Shown: positions 1 to 11,079 of the stretch, in pieces | Layout of the letters: each line of letters opens with the position of its first letter | How positions within the stretch are numbered: position 1 is the first letter of the stretch | Assembly: GCA_965644295.1 (NCBI GenBank) | Contig: CBFFRP010000389.1 | Span: forward strand, 1 to 64,000 | DNA: 64,000 bases | Source of the DNA: Paraphysomonas bandaiensis | Taxonomy: Eukaryota; Chrysophyceae | Reading direction: 5' to 3' | Notes under the pieces: generated by a model | What the model saw: the letters and a program-made list of their open reading frames with translations, nothing else | Databases searched by the model: none | What the model was told of the DNA's origin: nothing | Made by a program: the position numbers and the translations under genes

Positions 1-236
1 GTACATTGTCTTGAAGTGACATACTGAATATACTAGAATAAGATCCATATTCTAATACTCCCACTCAATGTAGAATGCAGTGAGATAAAACAGCAGTGAT
101 CACAATAATCTGATAATGCTATGACTATCTAGTCCCATAGGTAAAAACAGATGTGAAATCTTTTAAAGATACATATATATCTAGCAGTCAACTAGATATA
201 CAGTTATGTGGGATTTTCACCCACTAAAACACACCT
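1..236. other. 3' flank of the copia element, possible partial LTR
   Basis: This is AT-rich sequence immediately downstream (minus strand) of the copia stop codon. A purine-rich stretch around 205-235 (read on minus: GTGGGTGAAAATCC) could be a polypurine tract, in which case a 3' LTR would start here and continue off the left edge. I found no matching copy of this sequence upstream of gag (5000-6000), so the LTR assignment is unproven. Confidence 0.3.
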
Positions 237-3200
237 TTAACCTCTTCGGGGTCGTTTCTTCTGCTGCTCCTCCACACTGTTAGACACACTCCTCTTAACC
301 CCGGTAATCGTTTTCTCATGACGGCTGAAGATCTTCGTGGACAACGCCTTTGTAAAAATATCGGCCGCCATATCATCCGTAGATACATGAATCAACTTTG
401 CTGTAGGAAATTTTCCATTAACATGTTCTCTTATCCAGTGATACTTGATGTCAATATGCTTCGACCTCTTATGGTACACTGGATTCTCTGAAAGATCCTT
501 TGCACTCTTACTATCCATAAAGAATGGAGTCGGCTTCGCTACCAAGAGTCCGAGCTCCTTGAACACCCCCCGAAGCCACACCAGTTCTTGCAAAGCCGCA
601 TACTCCGCCATATACTCAGATTCCATGCTCGAAGTCGCAACTGTGGTCTGAAGCTTGGACTGCCAGGCCAAAGCGCCCGCACATAAAAGCACGATGTATC
701 CCGTTGTGGACCGCCTAGTCATCCTATCACCAGCCCAGTCTGAATCACTGAATACATGTAAATCAAACTCACTCCCACTGAATCTGATTCCCTTATCAAC
801 TGTACCACGTAAATATTTCAACAAATGAATAGCTAATCTGCAAGTCGCATATGTTGGAGAAGTACTAAATCGAGCCAATAACCCCACAGCGTAAGCCAGA
901 TCAGGTCTAGTGTGAATCGCCAAATGCAACACCGCTCCAATAATTCCTCTATACGGAAATGATTCGACCCACTGCTTCTGCTCCTCCGTCAGCTCACGTT
1001 GCTCTGCCAACAAATCCTGAACATTGGTAGGTAGTGGAGTCTCCTTATTCTTACTGCTCTTTCCCATAAACGAACTGAATTTCTTTACAATATTCTTGGC
1101 ATATTCCGATTGATCTAACATGTACCAGTCCTCGCCTCTCGTGATTCTGATATTCAGAAACCGTTTGCACACACCCAGATCGTGCATTTCAAACGTTTCG
1201 CAGAACCTACGTTTAACACTTTCTAAGTAGGTGAGATCAGCAGATGCAATGATAATATCATCAACATATATCAGCAATAAGTGCAATTGACCATTACTCC
1301 ATCGCATATACAAGCATGTATCTAAAATGCAAGCAGTAAAATGTAACGATTTGATGAACTTGTCAATATGCTTGTTCCACTGCCTCGGTGATGACCGCAA
1401 ACCATATAAGGCCTTGATCAATTGAAAACACCACCCCGCTGGCAACTCTTCATCAGGTGGAGGTGCCATATAAACATCCTCTTCAAGATCGGCATAACAA
1501 AACGCTGATGATACGTCCAACTGATGTACATGCATATGAAACATAAAGGCAATTGCAAGCACCAGTCGAATGGTTATTCCTTTGACCACTGGAGCAAACG
1601 TGGACTGCTCCTCCTCCGTTTTTTCTTGTAGATTCCCTAATGCAACCAGCCGCGCCTTATACTTGACTACATTCCCCAGAAGGTCTCTCTTCACCGTGTG
1701 AACATACTTTGCTCGCACCAACTTCACTCCTCGTGGAGTCCGCACAATCTTTAAGACACGTCTCTTCAGTAGTGAGGTCTTCTCCACCTTCCGAGCTTCT
1801 CTCCACTTCATGTACTGTGGAGATCTCTCTGCTTCAGCATAGGAGTCTGGTATCTTAAAGTCATCATGTTGAAACTCTGCATGTTTAAAGTTAACAGTGC
1901 ATGCATCTGGCACCTCAACCATATTTATTTCTCCTAACACCGATGCGTTCGCCAACCTACGCTGTAGCCGTTTCCGCCGTACACGACCATCACCATCTAG
2001 TTCAATAGGTCGTCTAGTAGATATATACGAACCCATACCTTGCTCATCCTGAGCCCGCAAATCTTGCGGTGTGGGAGGAGCCCCGCTCGCATCCCCAGAC
2101 CCATGGTCTGTCGAGGTCTGCAACCTCACGACTGTCTGTTGACAGGTTGGGTCAGGACTCTCCTGGAACCCTCCAGGTCTTCCCTGGTCCAGCTCCCTGG
2201 CTGGCGTAGTACTCAGGGCGTCCCCCTTTCCTATGTACCCGGTATTCCCGGGGGTTTCTGCAGTCATACGCACCACGTCTTCGACGTGTATAGGCACCCG
2301 GTGCTCTATATGCTCGCGACCTGCAGTAACAAGTGAACGGTATGCTACAATCACACCCTTACGTTCTACAACTCTTGTTGTCTTATACAGAAGTCCGTCC
2401 TCATCATCAATATGATACGTTCCTTCTAAGCTGACATAGTCGGATGCAAGCTTGGGTCTAGCGGCCTCCCGCACTCGAAGAGCATCAATCTCTGCGAAAT
2501 ACTTCTCTGATCGTGATGGCGTTGACTCATCAGTCAATATATGGACTGTAGTCACCACCTTGTTTGATTCAGGAAGATATACATGGTATCCTACCTTCTC
2601 ATCAGAGTAACCCATTAAATATCCAACTAGAGCCTTATCCTCCCAATCCTTTCGTCGATCCGCCTTCGGTGAAAGAACATAAGTTCGACACCCCCATACC
2701 CTAAGATATCTCAAATTTGGAGGCTCGCCCGTTAGAAACTCTATAGGAGACATATACCCTTTATCTGTTTTCGTTGGCAATCGAATCAAAATATATCTGG
2801 CTGCCATGTATGCATCCAGCCAAAATTGCGGTGGCAGTCCAGATTGGATTAGCATTGCAAGAGTCATCTCTCCAGCAGTTCTGAACTTCCTCTCCTCTAT
2901 GGCATTCATTTCTGGAGAGTCTGTTGAGCTCCACGTATGTTGATAGCACTCCTGTGTCCTAAGATACTGACGCAGCTCCTCACTGATTAATTCTCCTGCA
3001 CCATCGGCATGATAGTGCTCCATCTTGAGCTTGTACCTTCTAACATCTCCTCTAAATAGCTCTTTGAAGACTTCTAAGACCGCTTCCCCAGTTCTGTGGA
3101 CTAAACCCGTCGCCCAGAACATTTTGCTGGCATGATGCGTTATCTTTAACACATACCTCTCACCTCCTCTAGCAGGACAATTTAAGTACACAGCGATATC

Positions 3201-4994
3201 TGCTGAAAAATTCGGTCTAACGGAATTCTCGTCCTTCGTTCGGAAGCTGACTCGGGTTATCTTAGACCTGGCACACACATCACACAAACACTGATTTTTG
3301 TGTACCTTGGCTGTGAGGTGTTTCCGTTTCAACCCTGTACCCATGATGAGCATCCTCTTATGTGCCTCCACTAACGCATGTTTGTTGAAGTGACCCGCTC
3401 TCCGATGCAGCAACTCCAGCTCGTCCTCACCAGTCCTATCGCTAAGATTTACTTCACAATTACTCGGCGTAGACACATCTGGAAGCTCCAACAGCTGCTG
3501 AGTTGGAACTGCAGTCATTCCATTCTTCATGGGTCCCTCCAGTACCAGTTCACCAGTATTACAGTCATAAATTTGGATCCCATACCACACCGTGAATCGA
3601 TAGCCCATTTCGTTCAGCTTACGTCCGGAGCACAGGCATCGATTGATCTGATCTGAAATTTCTATGTCTCTCCATGCTCCACGGGAACCCACACTTGTGA
3701 TATGAATCTCTGATCCCTTCTTAGAGCCGTTTATCACCTTTGAAGTATTCGTATGAGTGTCAAGCATGGTCACATCATTCATCAAGAACATTGATGATGA
3801 ACAGCAGGTGTCAATATATGTATAATGCATGTCATCATTTACACTACATATATTCGTTTCATGTATATTGCATGACAATTTCATAACATCCTCGATCATA
3901 TTTGCTTCATCTTCATCAGAGAAATCTGCTGGTTCTCCACGCCGTATATTCTCTACTGTCAGCAGCCTTTTGTCCGGCTTCCTACCATGATTCTTCCCTT
4001 TCTCTCCTCTTCTAGAATGCTTTTTCTTCGTCGTTGGACAATCAGCAGCAAGATGTTCCAGAGACTTGCAATTTCTGCATCCCGTGTATTCAGCACTTCC
4101 AGGACGCTGCCCTGATATCTCTCCATCCTTCTTCCTCTGCTTCCTCCTGCACTGTTCAGTTGAATGGCTATGAGGAATTCCTTCTTTCCTGCAATATCTA
4201 CAGTTGCCCTTCTTACGCTTATCCCGTTCCGTTCGAGACCGTTTGCACTTTTCAATGAAGTTCAGCTCCTCCACCTTCTTGCGTTTCCGCTCTAACGCAA
4301 TCCTTCCAGGAATGGTATCATCATACCGTTCTATCTTCCTTGATAATGTTGCATAATCAACATCATCAGGCATCAAATACAAAGCAACATTCAGAGGAGC
4401 ATATTCTTCATTCAACAGACCTTCTCGTAACCGTGTTATTTTTGAGAGCTCCGATATGTCCTGCTGCTGCTCCTGTAGCTCTTTCAGCAGTATTTCAAAC
4501 CGTATTATATAGTCCTTCGCAGTCTCCTCCGGACGCATACGGAAAGAGCCATACTGAGTCAACAGCTCACTGATCTTGTTTTGCTTCCCTCCAGCAAAGC
4601 ACTTCTTCAACTCATCAATCATAATATGCGCCTTAAACCTGTTGCTTCCTGTTCCATCAGCCTTGAACCCTTTATGTAGAAGATGGAATTTCTGAAGCGC
4701 CTTCGAAGATGATTGCACTGCCTCTCTGCAGTACGAATACGCTATGGCATTCGCCTTCCAGTACTTCTTCACAGCCTGTCTGTAAGACTTCTCCTCCATT
4801 AACGTGAGTGGCTGTTCCCCGAAGTCGCTCTCCTTCGGTGGTGGCTCCACAGCTACTTCACTTTGCTCTTTCCTCATGAGGAACGTTTCGAAGTCTTCAA
4901 TCCATTGTTCAACATTGCTCTCATTAAACTGTGGCACTACTCCTCTATCCTCCTTCTCTCCTCCTCGCTCGCTACCATGTTGAGAAACGCTCAT
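237..4994 (-). CDS. Ty1/copia retrotransposon Gag-Pol polyprotein
   Basis: A single uninterrupted 1585-aa frame encodes a whole Gag-Pol. An acidic/basic Gag-like N-terminus is followed by two CCHC-type zinc motifs (near residues 265 and 305; the second is CRNCKSLEHLAADC). A protease-like DTCCSS motif lies near 390. The integrase has an HHCC zinc region (near 530-575) and a D,D-35-E core. The reverse transcriptase has YVDDIIIAS near 1240. The RNase H has SDSDWAGD and SSMESEYMA near 1430-1470. The order protease, integrase, RT, RNase H is diagnostic of Ty1/copia rather than Ty3/gypsy. The open frame suggests recent activity. Oddities: the protease has DTC where D(S/T)G is usual, there is no Gag/Pol frameshift, and no LTR pair is visible in the window. 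The start is the first ATG after an upstream stop. Confidence 0.93.
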   Translation of the reverse strand: MSVSQHGSERGGEKEDRGVVPQFNESNVEQWIEDFETFLMRKEQSEVAVEPPPKESDFGEQPLTLMEEKSYRQAVKKYWKANAIAYSYCREAVQSSSKALQKFHLLHKGFKADGTGSNRFKAHIMIDELKKCFAGGKQNKISELLTQYGSFRMRPEETAKDYIIRFEILLKELQEQQQDISELSKITRLREGLLNEEYAPLNVALYLMPDDVDYATLSRKIERYDDTIPGRIALERKRKKVEELNFIEKCKRSRTERDKRKKGNCRYCRKEGIPHSHSTEQCRRKQRKKDGEISGQRPGSAEYTGCRNCKSLEHLAADCPTTKKKHSRRGEKGKNHGRKPDKRLLTVENIRRGEPADFSDEDEANMIEDVMKLSCNIHETNICSVNDDMHYTYIDTCCSSSMFLMNDVTMLDTHTNTSKVINGSKKGSEIHITSVGSRGAWRDIEISDQINRCLCSGRKLNEMGYRFTVWYGIQIYDCNTGELVLEGPMKNGMTAVPTQQLLELPDVSTPSNCEVNLSDRTGEDELELLHRRAGHFNKHALVEAHKRMLIMGTGLKRKHLTAKVHKNQCLCDVCARSKITRVSFRTKDENSVRPNFSADIAVYLNCPARGGERYVLKITHHASKMFWATGLVHRTGEAVLEVFKELFRGDVRRYKLKMEHYHADGAGELISEELRQYLRTQECYQHTWSSTDSPEMNAIEERKFRTAGEMTLAMLIQSGLPPQFWLDAYMAARYILIRLPTKTDKGYMSPIEFLTGEPPNLRYLRVWGCRTYVLSPKADRRKDWEDKALVGYLMGYSDEKVGYHVYLPESNKVVTTVHILTDESTPSRSEKYFAEIDALRVREAARPKLASDYVSLEGTYHIDDEDGLLYKTTRVVERKGVIVAYRSLVTAGREHIEHRVPIHVEDVVRMTAETPGNTGYIGKGDALSTTPARELDQGRPGGFQESPDPTCQQTVVRLQTSTDHGSGDASGAPPTPQDLRAQDEQGMGSYISTRRPIELDGDGRVRRKRLQRRLANASVLGEINMVEVPDACTVNFKHAEFQHDDFKIPDSYAEAERSPQYMKWREARKVEKTSLLKRRVLKIVRTPRGVKLVRAKYVHTVKRDLLGNVVKYKARLVALGNLQEKTEEEQSTFAPVVKGITIRLVLAIAFMFHMHVHQLDVSSAFCYADLEEDVYMAPPPDEELPAGWCFQLIKALYGLRSSPRQWNKHIDKFIKSLHFTACILDTCLYMRWSNGQLHLLLIYVDDIIIASADLTYLESVKRRFCETFEMHDLGVCKRFLNIRITRGEDWYMLDQSEYAKNIVKKFSSFMGKSSKNKETPLPTNVQDLLAEQRELTEEQKQWVESFPYRGIIGAVLHLAIHTRPDLAYAVGLLARFSTSPTYATCRLAIHLLKYLRGTVDKGIRFSGSEFDLHVFSDSDWAGDRMTRRSTTGYIVLLCAGALAWQSKLQTTVATSSMESEYMAEYAALQELVWLRGVFKELGLLVAKPTPFFMDSKSAKDLSENPVYHKRSKHIDIKYHWIREHVNGKFPTAKLIHVSTDDMAADIFTKALSTKIFSRHEKTITGVKRSVSNSVEEQQKKRPRRG

Positions 4995-6004
4995 TTTACA
5001 CTAGATCACAGAGAGAATTTGTAGACAGGCGCAATGTGTAACCAATGGATATAAGAACGACTAGGTTTGTCACCAAAATTGATTAGTTACTTCAACCAGA
5101 CATATATACCTAAGTCCAGATAATTATACCAATTAACTAGGCCAAAGAATATTCCCATTCTAGTCTATTGTTTATGGCTTATGTGGTTAGGTAGATGCAG
5201 TACCCATCTAACTATGTTAAGTTTTGCTTAAAATGGAAAGCTGCATTTTAAGGTTTCTAAACTATGACAGTTTTTAAAAGAATACAGTTGTTTAAATTAA
5301 TGAGTACATGTATCAACGAAATGATTGAAACAGTGGTAGTGAAACTGAAATATATTGACTGTAGAACAGCGTGTTCAGATTTCAGATGATAATATAAATT
5401 ATAAACTGGCAGTAGTGACTAGTGACGATATAGATATATTAAATGACAATAATGATGAGAGTGGATTATCACAATTTTAATTAATTTTTTATTGAGTGAT
5501 CATACAGTTTAGTTACCTGAGTTTAACCGTTTAACCATCCTGAATGTCAATTTCGGATAGGATATTCTTACAAGATCAGATTACAGATTACTAGACCATT
5601 CAATGCTACGTTGTATCCCATATATCCCACTGATGTCCAGTAAACAATTCATTGTCTTGTTTAAAAATTAGCTTATTTATGAACAAATAATATATGTGAT
5701 TATGTGGAAGGTGTGCCATTAAACTGATAGACAATGTAGAGTTCTACTAAAAGTCTAGAGTTAGTCTTTCCAATCTCAGTGGTATAAAGCCTGCCCCATC
5801 ACATAAGATTAGATTAGCATTACCGCCTAGCTGTAGTAGACCCTTACTCGGAGTAACATCCAAATATTGCTAGTAACTCTCCACAATCTTCATCAAAGCA
5901 TAAAGTTGCAGTATCATCTCAACAACAAAATATGCGGTTAAGACATAATACTTGACTAACCTGAAGGACAACGATCACGAATATACAGTGTGTAAAGAGA
6001 GCTT
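4995..6004. other. Spacer upstream of the copia ORF with dispersed-repeat remnant
   Basis: No gene is seen here. About 5000-5220 would be the copia leader, but no tRNA-complementary primer-binding site or LTR pair is recognisable. Roughly 5225-5400 (plus) is a diverged copy of a repeat family also found near 14880, 35395, 52860 and 61475. Shared words are AGAATACAGT, then GTGAAACTGAAATATATTGA. Confidence 0.4.
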
Positions 6005-6730
6005 CTAAGATACATACCTATCTGTTGAGTTCAAATAGTTGAAGGCCTCAAACGGATATATGAGCTTCTGATGACTTTGTGATGTACATGTGTTATATAG
6101 ACAAATAATGACAACAGACAAACACGAAAATATCAATGGGGCTAACACAGTGACATCAACTCTCTTGTCAAATGCACAATGTAGAGCCATTACTGGCTGT
6201 GCAACAACAAAAAGTTTTCTAATTTGACTGGGCTGCTGGACGTATAGCATAGCCATTGCTTTATTGAGGTAGTCTATATCTTGCGTCGACGGTTTCACAA
6301 TGCAGAGTTGACAGGATGACAAATGCAGAACTGAAATATTAATGCACATAACAGTAAAAAGTACAAGTATCTCTACTTCACCAACTATATATACATATGT
6401 AAAGTAATATAAAACATGAAATGCGGCTACTATAATTAAGGTAACTGTATATATATCAGGATAGTCGTTTGACATATTCATATATACAGACAATATTAAG
6501 ACACCATTAGCAATAGTTAAATCTTTTAACTCTTGTCCATGATGAGATAATACAGTCAATACAACAAGTATGATATTAATAGAAGCTATACTCAGACCAT
6601 ATCTACGACGAATAGATTTCATAGTGAACTGTTTGGATGAATTATTTGATGTATTGTTAAAGTATGGGACTAGTTGTATAATGAATAATCGTTCTGCAAG
6701 AAGCCATATCCAGATTATTAATGGTAACAT
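6005..6730 (-). CDS. Hypothetical multi-pass membrane protein
   Basis: A 241-aa frame starts at an ATG and shows five or six hydrophobic stretches (near residues 1-22, 48-68, 75-115, 118-140 and 190-215) separated by short polar loops. This is typical of a small polytopic membrane protein. I recognise no family motif. It lies head-to-head with the amine oxidase gene, a layout repeated along the window. It is AT-rich like its surroundings, and the coding call rests only on length and hydrophobic periodicity. It could instead be one exon of a longer gene or a chance frame. Confidence 0.45.
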   Translation of the reverse strand: MLPLIIWIWLLAERLFIIQLVPYFNNTSNNSSKQFTMKSIRRRYGLSIASINIILVVLTVLSHHGQELKDLTIANGVLILSVYMNMSNDYPDIYTVTLIIVAAFHVLYYFTYVYIVGEVEILVLFTVMCINISVLHLSSCQLCIVKPSTQDIDYLNKAMAMLYVQQPSQIRKLFVVAQPVMALHCAFDKRVDVTVLAPLIFSCLSVVIICLYNTCTSQSHQKLIYPFEAFNYLNSTDRYVS

Positions 6731-6812
6731 TGGTTATATGTTATATATATGACTGTCTGCTTTGTCTATATGCTTATATAGCTACATTGGGATGTGTTTG
6801 CCTTCATATACA

Positions 6813-6982
6813 GGGGGTGGTTGTGCATATCGATTTCATTGATTTGTTCATGGTTTATTTCAAAAAATAATCGTTTTTTCAATGAAAAGTGAAAAAAAGT
6901 GACTTTTTAATGAAAAAACGATGATTTTTGAATGAAATAAACAATGAACAAATCGATGAAATCGATATGCACAACCACCCCC
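6813..6982. mobile_element. Near-perfect foldback (hairpin) element, MITE-like
   Basis: The left end GGGGGTGGTTGTGCATATCG is matched by its exact inverse complement at the right end. The inverted complementarity continues through GATTTCAT, GTTTATTTCA and TCGTTTTTTCA almost to the centre, so nearly the whole 170 bp forms one hairpin. No clear target duplication flanks it. It sits between the divergent membrane-protein and amine-oxidase genes. Confidence 0.75.
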
Positions 6983-7302
6983 AGGTCATCATATGCATAC
7001 TCCAGTGTACACTTCTGGTACACACTCCTGACTCTTGATGTTATACTTTTAGACATACACTTTCTATAATATTCTACAAATACCAGAATATTTGTGACTA
7101 ATATCCTAGATATTTGTATTTAAAGTAGATTTTTATAGAGAGAATAGTTTTCGCATCACGAAAATCCTAATATTAAGTATGATTTGAAGCCAAGATAGGA
7201 ACCATATGGCAGATTTACTACCATATGATACACTCTATAGTAGATAGATACTTTAATGGCATGATATCATCATTAATATATCAATAGACATCAATTCATA
7301 AG

Positions 7303-8862
7303 ATGAACAATACAATATATAATACTATAATAGTAGGTGCAGGTATTAGTGGTCTACGAGCTGCACAAATATTACAATATAAAGGCAATAGAGATGTCCT
7401 TATAGTCGAATCACGTTCACGTATAGGAGGACGTATATATCCTATACAAATATATAATAATCATGTTAATAATGATAATATATATAATGAAACAGAAGAT
7501 TCTACAAGTGAATTGGATTCTGTTGAGTGTGGAGCCAATTGGATTCATGATTTATCTAAACAAAATCCAATATTTAGAATTGCAGAAAAAATGGGACTTA
7601 AATTAGTAACAATGTATGACGATGACTATGAACTCGACCCCTCTGCTGTTATTGGTGATAGAGAGTATTTTAAGGCACATGGATTACCCCGAATATACAC
7701 TCGTGAAGAGTTAATGGATGCCAATAAAATAATTGAGAAGATCATGTATCATGCAAGTAGAGTCTGGAATAAACTTCGAAAAAGTAAAGCGTCCATACGA
7801 AACAGTATATCACTGGCTCAGGGTTTGCGTAGTGCTTTGGAAAGGCTTGAGGCGGCGTTATCTGTTTCAGATTCTTCTAAACAGTTACTCTCTCTACTTC
7901 TGGAAATGGAGGGAATGTCAAATGCGGCGGACTTACATACCCTCTCTTTTTCGGGTTGGTACAACGGAACTGATGAATCAGAAAACGGAGAGGCACTTGT
8001 TGTCGGAGGAATAAGCCAAATTCTGGCCCCATTGTCAGATGGTTTAAATATACTGTTGGATTGTGTTGTGAACGAGATTGAATGGGGTGGTGGCTGCTGT
8101 AGTGATGCTTTCTTCTCCTCTCATTCTTGCAGTGGAAATCCGATCAAGCTTCATACGTCACATGGTGTACTAACAGCATGGAATGTAATTGTTACGGTGT
8201 CTATTGGGTGTCTGCAGAATGGGTGCCCACGATTTTCTCCATCTCTTCCACCCGAGCATGTCTCGTCGATAAACTCTATAAGAATGGGACTTCTTTTGGC
8301 TGTTGCCCTGCGATTCACGAAGAGGTTCTGGCCGGAAGATTGTAAGGTATTCGGAGTACCCCCGGCTCGTTCGGGGCTATCTCCCATTAATATTGATGAC
8401 ACTGAGACGGAATTTCCTCTTGACGACCTATTCGCATCCTTCCTCTCACTAAGCGATGCCAGAAGAGACGGACAATCAATGCTCTTAGGATACGTCTACG
8501 GGTCGAGGGCACAGCAGTTGGAAAAAATGAACGATGAAGACATTAAATTGGCTGCTTTTGAATCTCTGAGGATGATATTTGGCGAATTTGCATTGCCTCC
8601 TGAGGAGTGTATTTTTCATAGATGGGGGTCTGACCCATACAGTTACGGCTCCTATTCCACTGTCAGTCTGGATTCTTCACCTCATACGACTAAGACCTTA
8701 ATGAATTCAATGTGCTGTAGAAAGTCGAGAGGCAGGAATACATCTTGCTTACAGCTTGCAGGCGAAGGGACGAATTATGACCTTATCGGATTACTGCAAG
8801 GGGCATACCAGTCTGGAGAGAGAGCTGCAACTCACATTCTCAGATGTCACAAGTCTGGGTAG
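7303..8862 (+). CDS. Flavin-containing amine oxidase (polyamine oxidase/LSD1-like fold)
   Basis: An intronless 519-aa protein. The N-terminus carries the FAD-binding Rossmann motif GAGISGLRAA (residues about 12-21) followed by ESRSRIGGR, the second signature of the family. A substrate-domain segment ANWIHD lies near residue 83. The C-terminus has LAGEGTNYDLIGLLQGAYQSG, the conserved FAD-contacting end of monoamine and polyamine oxidases. The family oxidises amines with FAD and releases hydrogen peroxide. Spermine/polyamine oxidase is the best guess because there is no SWIRM or tower domain and no membrane tail. The ATG at 7303 precedes the Rossmann strand by only about ten residues, as usual. 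There is no targeting peptide. Confidence 0.9.
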   Translation: MNNTIYNTIIVGAGISGLRAAQILQYKGNRDVLIVESRSRIGGRIYPIQIYNNHVNNDNIYNETEDSTSELDSVECGANWIHDLSKQNPIFRIAEKMGLKLVTMYDDDYELDPSAVIGDREYFKAHGLPRIYTREELMDANKIIEKIMYHASRVWNKLRKSKASIRNSISLAQGLRSALERLEAALSVSDSSKQLLSLLLEMEGMSNAADLHTLSFSGWYNGTDESENGEALVVGGISQILAPLSDGLNILLDCVVNEIEWGGGCCSDAFFSSHSCSGNPIKLHTSHGVLTAWNVIVTVSIGCLQNGCPRFSPSLPPEHVSSINSIRMGLLLAVALRFTKRFWPEDCKVFGVPPARSGLSPINIDDTETEFPLDDLFASFLSLSDARRDGQSMLLGYVYGSRAQQLEKMNDEDIKLAAFESLRMIFGEFALPPEECIFHRWGSDPYSYGSYSTVSLDSSPHTTKTLMNSMCCRKSRGRNTSCLQLAGEGTNYDLIGLLQGAYQSGERAATHILRCHKSG

Positions 8863-9457
8863 TTTTATAGTAGCCATCCAATTGGTATTATACTATATTG
8901 TGTGTTATGTTTTAGCATTGTCATACTTTGGTAGTTGTAGAATATTTGTCTATTGCTTGGAGAAAGTGTGATATCATTGTAACAGTCTGGTTTAACCCAG
9001 AGAATATAGCGTTGTACTAATGACTCATTTTGTTCCATTGTCAAAAAAGGTAATAATTGTGGGTGTTTACTGTTTACTATACAGTTATTAGTAACGCATT
9101 AATAGTAGTAGTTAATAATTCTACCTAAGGTCATGTTGAAAAGCGACATCGAAAGCTCCATCATATAATAATGCTACACAGTAGTCAACACAGGGTTACA
9201 TTGGAAGGTTGTAAGGTTCAGAACTCTTACTATGCTGCATTGCATACTAACGCAATAATGTATAATTCATAATGTATAATCTGTAATCCACGTTTCTTGC
9301 TGCAAGCCTACAGTCTACACTGTAGATAACAGTTCATTCCTTCACTGGTAGGAAGATAATGGGGTGGTCACGATATCTAGATATTGATAAAAGAGAGGCA
9401 GAGAGATTGCATGCTATGCATTGCCATTTGGGTCAAACGGCTATGACTAATGCAGAT
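8863..9457. other. Spacer without recognisable gene
   Basis: AT-rich 3' flank of the amine oxidase gene. I see no coding frame, RNA gene or clear repeat. Confidence 0.5.
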
Positions 9458-9700
9458 GCAGATGCGACAGGTGATAGTCCATTACCAATCAAGGAACAAA
9501 GTAACAAGGAGGCTGAGGCAAAGGAGTGTTATTATACACCCTTACCTCACACAGGGGATGAAGCACACAATAATGTGCCACATTCCCTGCATGAGGTGAG
9601 GGTATATATGACGACACTCCTTCACTTCAGCATTCTTGTTACTATGTTCTCTGGCTTGCAAGGGGTCCATATGTACTGGACTATCACCTGTCGCATCTCC
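9458..9700. repeat. Imperfect 240-bp inverted repeat
   Basis: GATGCGACAGGTGATAGTCC at 9461-9480 returns as its inverse complement at 9679-9698. The arms stay related through AAGTAACAAG/GGAGTGT words to a centre near 9570-9580. Short frames on both strands here encode similar peptides because of this symmetry and are not taken as genes. It may be an old foldback transposon. Confidence 0.6.
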
Positions 9701-9748
9701 ATCAATTGAACATAAATCATCCTGGGCCCTCAATGGTTGGATTACATT

Positions 9749-10024
9749 CTAACCGATTACGAGAGGCCTTGGGGCTAACAGAACCTCCACCGGGCTACTC
9801 GAATGTTCCACCAGTTCTGGAACAGTTGTGACTAAACTGTCGATATCCTGTTGAATTGCCCGCTCATCGAGATCGTCACCCCGGTCCACACGAGAATCAA
9901 TTTCTGTAAAAAATTGTAACACCCTCCTATTGGTGTCAGCATCATCTAATCCAGTAACGAGTCCAATATCTCTGACGCGCTGCTCATTAGCACTCGATAT
10001 CGACTGTTGTTCTTCAATAATCAT
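9749..10024 (-). CDS. Hypothetical 91-aa protein
   Basis: An ATG-started frame of 91 codons. It is strongly acidic (RVDRGDDLDERAIQQDID) with an N-terminal segment VRDIGLVTGLDDADTNRRVL that vaguely recalls UBA-like helices. Codon use is richer in GC than the flanks, which supports coding. It lies divergent to RPN12. It may be a single exon of a larger gene. I recognise no family with confidence. Confidence 0.35.
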   Translation of the reverse strand: MIIEEQQSISSANEQRVRDIGLVTGLDDADTNRRVLQFFTEIDSRVDRGDDLDERAIQQDIDSLVTTVPELVEHSSSPVEVLLAPRPLVIG

Positions 10025-11079
10025 TGCTCTGATCCTTATCAGAGCTAAATGAAACAGACTTCTCCCTCCATGGTACTAATAGATAACTAACAATGAATAT
10101 GACTACAACTACAATACTATCTACAAGCAACTTCCAGAGTACAGAAATTGCATCTTATTATCAACAATCAATATATACATATGATTCCCAGGCCAGAGGA
10201 AGGCCTCCAGGAATGACCTTCATCCATATACATTACTAATAGCTCAGCCTGATCACAACTGATTCATCATCAATGCATAAGGGAAGATACATTCAGTATT
10301 CTCATTGTAGTTGAAGCCTTGTATACGTACTTCCAAGTACAGTTCAATAAACAATAAGTACCTAATGAAATACATAAGTACAACTGTATTACTGGAAATA
10401 CACGTCTATCAGCATGGATATCAAACCCGGAATTCTCCAGTAAACTTCTCCAGCCTTAAGAACATATACATATAAATCATCAATCATAATATCTTCATCA
10501 TTTAACTTCATTATTGGTAATCCTGTCTTTCTTTGTCTTTTGAATAGATATATAAGTATCAATGATAAGCATGAATTGTCATATAGTCATAATATATCAT
10601 ATATATCTTACTGTGAAATATGGCAATAATAATAATAATCAACCTATGTTGCACATATAGTATGTACAAAGTTAAGCATATACAATAGAGAGCTCATGTA
10701 GCATAAAATAACCAGATGGCTGGTTATTACACTACTTCAAGAAGATTGTCCTAATATCTGAATACCATACGATATACTTATGTACTTTCACATGCGTACC
10801 TACCTACCTATATATGTACATATGTAGTGGTGTGTACCTACAGAGAGTACCTACGTACAACAGTACCTACCTACCTACAACAGTACCTGTTGGGTATGTA
10901 TGTATATGATATAGTGCATACTGCTCTACATATAAATTCATACAGAGATTATGCTGCTTCCGTAACACTCCCTCTATTACATATATATACATAAGTTAAA
11001 AGTATAAACAACAATTGGATTGTATATATACATCCTAGAATAGCAGTTAGTTGTTTTTTATATCATTGAAATATTTGTT
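10025..11079. promoter_or_regulatory. Upstream spacer of RPN12 with TACC/TACA tracts
   Basis: AT-rich, no gene seen. Around 10795-10900 there is a cluster of TACCTACC and TACAACAGTA words (10856-10865 and 10876-10885). These are one mismatch from the TACAGCAGTA motif repeated in other gene-pair spacers. Confidence 0.4.

Noticed and set aside
1-5600. LTR pair around the copia ORF
   Set aside because: No matching direct repeat could be found by eye on the two sides. The left copy may lie outside the window.
9359-9733. Frames of 116 (plus) and 63 (minus) codons
   Set aside because: They lie in the imperfect inverted repeat and mirror each other. Not convincing genes.
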